7,595 nt of DNA. Origin: Dehalococcoidales bacterium (GTDB taxonomy: Bacteria; Chloroflexota; Dehalococcoidia; E44-bin15). The first letter of the stretch is position 1, and each line of letters starts with the position of its first letter. Below the pieces are notes generated by a model. It saw nothing but the letters and a program-made list of their open reading frames with translations. It ran no database searches and was not told the DNA's origin. The stretch covers positions 1 to 7,595 of the forward strand of contig JAUWZB010000036.1 of the NCBI GenBank assembly GCA_030615555.1, in the 5' to 3' direction. Made by a program: the position numbers and the translations under genes. Shown here one piece after another: positions 4,313 through 7,595 of the stretch.

Positions 4313-5542
4313 TTCCTCGCTCCAGTCGAGCATGAGAACTTTAACCGACTCTCCTTCCCTGACCTCCTTCACGTCCTCGGGGACAATTACCAGTCCATTG
4401 GCGCGGGACATTGAGGTGAGGATGCCTGAGCCCTGGGGTCCGGTGAGTCGGGCAAAGTAGCGGTCGCCCTCCCGTCTCACCATTGCCCGGGCGAAGATGC
4501 GGCGACCATCGGTATTTTCAATCGGGCTTTCCATAATTGCCTCAATCGTTGGCTTTGAGAGGTTCTTTTTCCCCATCATTTTGAGGATGGCGGGGCGGGC
4601 GAAGAGCTCGAAGGTGATCATGGCGCTCACCGGATTTCCCGGTAGCCCTAGATGGGGCAACCCCTTGATCATGCCAAAGGCCAGTGGCTTTCCGGGCTTC
4701 ATCCTCACCGTCCAGAAGGAGACCTCCCCCTGCTTTGCCAGAACATCTTTCACCAAGTCGTAGTCCCCCATGGAGACCCCTGCCGAGGTGAGGATCATAT
4801 CTGCGGAGAGCGCCTCTTTTATCTTGCCCGCGATGTCCCTAGCGTGATCCCTGGCGATGCCCAGGACCTGGGGGATGCCTCCATAGCGGAGCACCTGTGC
4901 TGCGATGCTGAAGCTATTGCTGTTATAGATCTTCCCCTCGGGAAGCGGCTGGCCGAGCGCCACCAGTTCGTCGCCGGTGGCGAGGATGGCGACCACGGGG
5001 CGGCGAATCACCCAAGCAGTTTCCTTCCCTAGGGAGGCGAGCACCCCGATCTCCGAGGGGCGAAGCACCGTCCCCTGCGGCAACACCAACTGTCCCCGAG
5101 CGATGTCCTCGCCGGCGCGGCGCACGTTTTGCCCCTTCGGCACCTGGTGGAGTATGCCGATCTGCAAGAGAGGGCGCTCACGACGCAAGGCCTCATCGGT
5201 GTCCTCGAATTGTACCACGCTATCGGCGCCCTTGGGAAGGGGCGCCCCGGTCATGATGCGCAGCGCCGTGAGCGCCCCAACCTCCTCTTCCGCTATCGCG
5301 CCTGCCTTAACCTCGCCGGTGACATCGAGGTAGACGGGGGATGAGGGGGTGGCGCCAACCGTATCCTCTGCCTTTACGGCGTAGCCGTCCATGGCTGAAT
5401 TGTCCCGCGGGGGGACATCGATGGGGGAATAGACGTCCTCATCGAGCACCTGCCCTAGGCACTGGAGGATGGGATTCTCCTCCCTATCAAGCACCTTGAC
5501 ATAACTGAGGACCTTCTCCAGGGCTTCTTCCACGCTGATCAT
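4310..5542 (-). CDS. moeA: Molybdopterin molybdenumtransferase MoeA
   Basis: Inserts molybdate or tungstate into adenylylated molybdopterin, releasing AMP. The 410-residue length is normal. Landmarks are PPRDNSAMDGYAV (44-56), RIMTGAPLPKGAD (95-107), AGEDI (143-147), ATGDEL (188-193), YNSNS (206-210), TSAGVSMGDYD (252-262), MKPGKPLAFG (281-290) and LPGNPVSA (300-307), followed by the MoeA domain IV barrel (about 330-405). No key motif is missing. The start overlaps the mobA stop as ATGA, implying translational coupling, and GGAGAAAG lies a little upstream. The last six residues, LDWSEE, are duplicated at DNA level 48 bp downstream. Confidence 0.96.
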   Translation of the reverse strand: MISVEEALEKVLSYVKVLDREENPILQCLGQVLDEDVYSPIDVPPRDNSAMDGYAVKAEDTVGATPSSPVYLDVTGEVKAGAIAEEEVGALTALRIMTGAPLPKGADSVVQFEDTDEALRRERPLLQIGILHQVPKGQNVRRAGEDIARGQLVLPQGTVLRPSEIGVLASLGKETAWVIRRPVVAILATGDELVALGQPLPEGKIYNSNSFSIAAQVLRYGGIPQVLGIARDHARDIAGKIKEALSADMILTSAGVSMGDYDLVKDVLAKQGEVSFWTVRMKPGKPLAFGMIKGLPHLGLPGNPVSAMITFELFARPAILKMMGKKNLSKPTIEAIMESPIENTDGRRIFARAMVRREGDRYFARLTGPQGSGILTSMSRANGLVIVPEDVKEVREGESVKVLMLDWSEE

Positions 5543-6129
5543 GGGGATTCTTTCTCCAGGAGCGCCCTTGCCCGTGCCAGATCGGCTTCAGAGTTGATAT
5601 TGAAAAAGCTCAGGTGCTGGGGGTCGAATTTTTCGATCTCAGCGTTCTCAACGTATCGCACCCCTACCGCAGGAAAGAAATCGGCGATTCTAAGCCTCCC
5701 TTCACGAAGCTGTGCTTCAATGGGCGCGAGACAGTTCTTGGAATAGACGGCGTGAAGCGGCTCCACCTCCTCCCCCACTCTGGGGATAACGACATCGAAG
5801 CCTGGGGAGAGCGCCATCAGATGGCGAAGCAGGGCAAGGTTCAGAAAGGGCATGTCGCAACCGACCACCAGGCTATGGAAAGAGGTCGCCTCTTTAAGCC
5901 CGGCATGGAGACCCACCAGAGAACCTTTCCCCGGGTAGCTATCGAGCACCATTTTCACACCGAGGTCGGTGAACTGAACGCTTGATGAGGTGACCACAAT
6001 AATCTCATTTCCCAGCGGGGAAAGCCTTTCGATGACCCGCTCGATAAGGCTCTGGCCGTCGATTTCCTCCAGGGCCTTCTCCCGCCCCAGCCTCAGGCTC
6101 TTGCCACCGGCAAGAACAATCGATGTCAT
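5539..6129 (-). CDS. mobA: Molybdenum cofactor guanylyltransferase MobA
   Basis: Transfers GMP from GTP to the molybdenum cofactor, giving the guanine dinucleotide form used by DMSO-reductase-family enzymes. The 196-residue length is typical. The nucleotide loop is LAGGKSLRLGREKA (6-19), a variant of the usual LAGGxSxRMGxDK with Leu for Met and Glu for Asp. GCDMP (90-94) carries the Mg-binding Asp92, and EPLHAVY (123-129) and NINSEADL (177-184) follow. I chose the ATG at 6129; a GTG directly before it (6132) adds one residue. Neither start has a well-placed Shine-Dalgarno, and an extended -10 box lies 6 nt upstream, so the mRNA may be leaderless. It is the first gene of mobA-moeA-mobB, coupled to moeA by ATGA. 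A cytidylyltransferase for MCD is an alternative, but the mobB neighbour favours MobA. Confidence 0.9.
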   Translation of the reverse strand: MTSIVLAGGKSLRLGREKALEEIDGQSLIERVIERLSPLGNEIIVVTSSSVQFTDLGVKMVLDSYPGKGSLVGLHAGLKEATSFHSLVVGCDMPFLNLALLRHLMALSPGFDVVIPRVGEEVEPLHAVYSKNCLAPIEAQLREGRLRIADFFPAVGVRYVENAEIEKFDPQHLSFFNINSEADLARARALLEKESP

Positions 6130-6135
6130 CACCCT

Positions 6136-6144
6136 ATTCTATCA
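6136..6144 (-). promoter_or_regulatory. Extended -10 promoter element for mobA-moeA-mobB
   Basis: Minus-strand TGATAGAAT fits the extended -10 form (TGn plus a five-of-six TATAAT match). Its end is 6 bp from the mobA ATG, so transcription would start at or next to the start codon. No convincing -35 was found. An alternative -10, TATAGT, sits a little further upstream. Confidence 0.42.
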
Positions 6145-6263
6145 CCATCACTATATTTCCTTCCACTTCTGCCCGCCAGCTATGGGAAGTGCTGGGCATG
6201 CGTCTCTCAGTATCTGGGGGGCAAAGCATCTAAGGGCAAGCCATATTCTATGGGGACCGGGCC

Positions 6264-6293
6264 AAAAAACAACAGGCGGGGGCTTACTGCCTG
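6264..6293 (-). terminator. Weak intrinsic terminator after pheT
   Basis: CAGGC (6293-6289) pairs with GCCTG (6277-6273) around an 11-nt loop and is followed by TTGTTTTTT on the minus strand. The pheT stop codon lies inside the loop. The stem is only five pairs but GC-rich. Confidence 0.42.
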
Positions 6294-7595
6294 AGGATGG
6301 CGCCAAGCTCGCGCGCTAAGCGTTTAACTGTCTCCTGCTGGGCCCGGTTTACCTCTTCATCGGTGAGGGTGCGGCCTGGCGACTGATAAACGATTCTGAA
6401 GGCAAGGGACTTCTTTCCCGGGGGCACCTGCTTGCCGGTATAAACATCGAAGAGGGTAACCTTGGCCACCAGAGGAGAGCCCGCGATAATATCCCCCACG
6501 CTCTTTGAAGGGATCTCTGCGTTCACCACCAGAGCGATGTCCCGAAGGGTGGTGGGGAATTTTGGGATCGAGCGATATTTGCGAGGGGCTATTGTAGCGG
6601 GAAGCAGCCTTTCAAGATCGATTTCGAAGAGGAAGACGGGGCGGGAGGAGATGTCGCAGCGCTCGGCCACCCGGGGATGAACTTCCCCTAACACCCCCAC
6701 ACTTTCGCCCCCAACCACGATCGTCGCCACGCTACCGGGACTGAAGGTCTTATCCTCCGCGGGCTCAAACCTTGCCGCAATGCCCAGGCGCTCCAGGAGG
6801 GTCTCCAAAATCCCCTTGGCATCAAAGAAATCCAGCGTCTCCCTCTTTTCGCTCTCCCCTCCCCGATAGCGGTCGAGGCGGGTGCCGCTTAAGACCCCGC
6901 TCAGCATATTTCGTTCTTGTGGCAGGTCCCCCTTCTCCCTGGGCAGGTAGACCTTGCCTACCTCAAACAGCCTGATGCTATTCTCTTCGTGCTTCTCATT
7001 GGCAGCGAGAGCCTCTAGGAGCCCGGGTCGCAAGGTGGTGCGCAGATACTCCTGTTCTGAAGTGATCGGGTTGGCGACCTTTAGTGGGGCAGGCTGGGGG
7101 GTTACTTTTGGTGGGGTTGGTTGGGGTGGTGCTTTACGAAACATTTGCAGGCTGGTCAGTGAATAAGTGATCACCTCTTGCATTCCGCAGCCAATGAGGA
7201 TATCGCTTACCTTTTCCCTGAGCGCGCGCATCGGGTCGGGTTTATACTTGGGCAACGCGCCGCTGGGCAGGGTAGTGGGAAGGTTATCGTAGCCAATGAT
7301 GCGCGCAATCTCTTCTACCAGGTCTTCGGCGAGGCGAACGTCGGTGCGCCAGTAGGGAACGGCGACCGAAAGCTCCCCAGCGCTCACAATCTGGCAGTCA
7401 AATCCTAGGGAGCCGAGCACCTTTGCTACTTTTTCGCGCGCTATCTTTATACCTAGGATACGCGCCACCTGCTTCGTGGTTAATGAGATAGGTTTCACTT
7501 CCCGCTTGCCTGGATAAACATCGATGATCCCCCTGGTGATCTTGCCGCCGGAGAACTCGGCCATAAGCTGGGTGGCGCGCTTCAGCGCCGGCAGG
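6284..7595 (-). CDS. pheT: Phenylalanine--tRNA ligase beta subunit, C-terminal part (5'-truncated by window edge)
   Basis: Beta subunit of the alpha2-beta2 enzyme that charges tRNA-Phe. The 436 visible residues are the C-terminal half of a protein usually near 800. The frame is open to the right edge (LPALKRATQL precedes the first visible ATG at 7564), so that ATG is internal. The order is: end of the B3/B4 region (ATQLMAEFSGGKI, then GIIDVYPG), B5 domain (about 30-105) with RTDVRLAEDLVEEIARIIGYD, the catalytic-core-like module with NPITSEQEYLRTTLRPGLL (175-193), and the C-terminal FDX-ACB tRNA-binding domain (about 342-436) with KFPTTLRDIALVV and SPGRTLTDEEVN. A proline-rich 9-residue tandem repeat is inserted at about 155-173. 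pheS probably lies upstream beyond the window. A weak terminator separates it from mobA. Confidence 0.95.
   Translation of the reverse strand, partial: LPALKRATQLMAEFSGGKITRGIIDVYPGKREVKPISLTTKQVARILGIKIAREKVAKVLGSLGFDCQIVSAGELSVAVPYWRTDVRLAEDLVEEIARIIGYDNLPTTLPSGALPKYKPDPMRALREKVSDILIGCGMQEVITYSLTSLQMFRKAPPQPTPPKVTPQPAPLKVANPITSEQEYLRTTLRPGLLEALAANEKHEENSIRLFEVGKVYLPREKGDLPQERNMLSGVLSGTRLDRYRGGESEKRETLDFFDAKGILETLLERLGIAARFEPAEDKTFSPGSVATIVVGGESVGVLGEVHPRVAERCDISSRPVFLFEIDLERLLPATIAPRKYRSIPKFPTTLRDIALVVNAEIPSKSVGDIIAGSPLVAKVTLFDVYTGKQVPPGKKSLAFRIVYQSPGRTLTDEEVNRAQQETVKRLARELGAILRQ
7076..7129 (-). repeat. In-frame 27-bp tandem duplication inside pheT
   Basis: Two adjacent 27-bp units (7076-7102 and 7103-7129) match at about 20 positions. 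They encode PPQPTPPKV then TPQPAPLKV, so the duplication adds exactly nine residues to a proline-rich surface loop between MFRKA and ANPITSEQ. The plus strand here is very G-rich. Confidence 0.7.

Noticed and set aside
4652..5344. Several plus-strand open frames of 71-126 codons.
   Set aside because: All lie antisense to moeA, whose motifs cover the region.
6133..6263. A small gene or RNA in the pheT-mobA gap.
   Set aside because: Apart from the promoter and terminator signals, I saw only short scattered repeats (for example TTGCCC twice) and no supported frame or stable fold.

Overview
The window looks like bacterial chromosome, GC-rich by eye, densely packed and free of phage or transposon genes. 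PheT is of the bacterial type (B5 and FDX-ACB domains), the tRNA does not encode its CCA end, Shine-Dalgarno sites are clear, and a sigma70-like promoter precedes the tRNA. Bacterial PheT combined with an ADP-forming acyl-CoA synthetase (split beta/alpha genes), a PflX-like radical SAM protein and a molybdenum-cofactor cluster fits an anaerobe. Dehalococcoidia-like Chloroflexota is my best guess. It rests on gene content and the general look of the proteins, not on a search.

Layout. Positions 1-1697 (minus) hold the beta gene and then the truncated alpha gene of an ADP-forming acyl-CoA synthetase, which makes ATP from acyl-CoA. Upstream of beta, 1740-1889 is a tandem pair of about 75-bp imperfect repeats that abuts tRNA-Asp(GUC) (1891-1964, minus) with its own promoter. 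Diverging from the tRNA, 2063-3443 (plus) carries a 46-residue basic protein, a COG1313/PflX-like radical SAM protein and an acylphosphatase. Converging on it, 3440-6129 (minus) is the cofactor cluster mobA-moeA-mobB. The window ends with the C-terminal half of pheT (6284-7595, minus), followed by a weak terminator.

How the genes work together. MoeA inserts Mo or W into molybdopterin, MobA attaches GMP to form the bis-MGD-type cofactor, and MobB is a GTP-binding helper. The cell therefore probably makes bis-MGD enzymes such as formate dehydrogenases or other DMSO-reductase-family oxidoreductases, none of which lie in the window. The acyl-CoA synthetase suits a lifestyle of substrate-level phosphorylation. 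The radical SAM protein resembles glycyl-radical activases but has no visible partner.

The most unusual part is the 219-bp moeA-mobB gap. It contains a second copy of the last seven codons of moeA (Leu-Asp-Trp-Ser-Glu-Glu-stop) that differs only at third codon positions, a duplicated spacer of about 50 bp carrying the ribosome-binding site, an imperfect hairpin, and a possible third, diverged copy of the 75-bp repeat. I read this as the scar of a lost second moeA-like gene. I saw no CRISPR array, phage, toxin-antitoxin or defence system.
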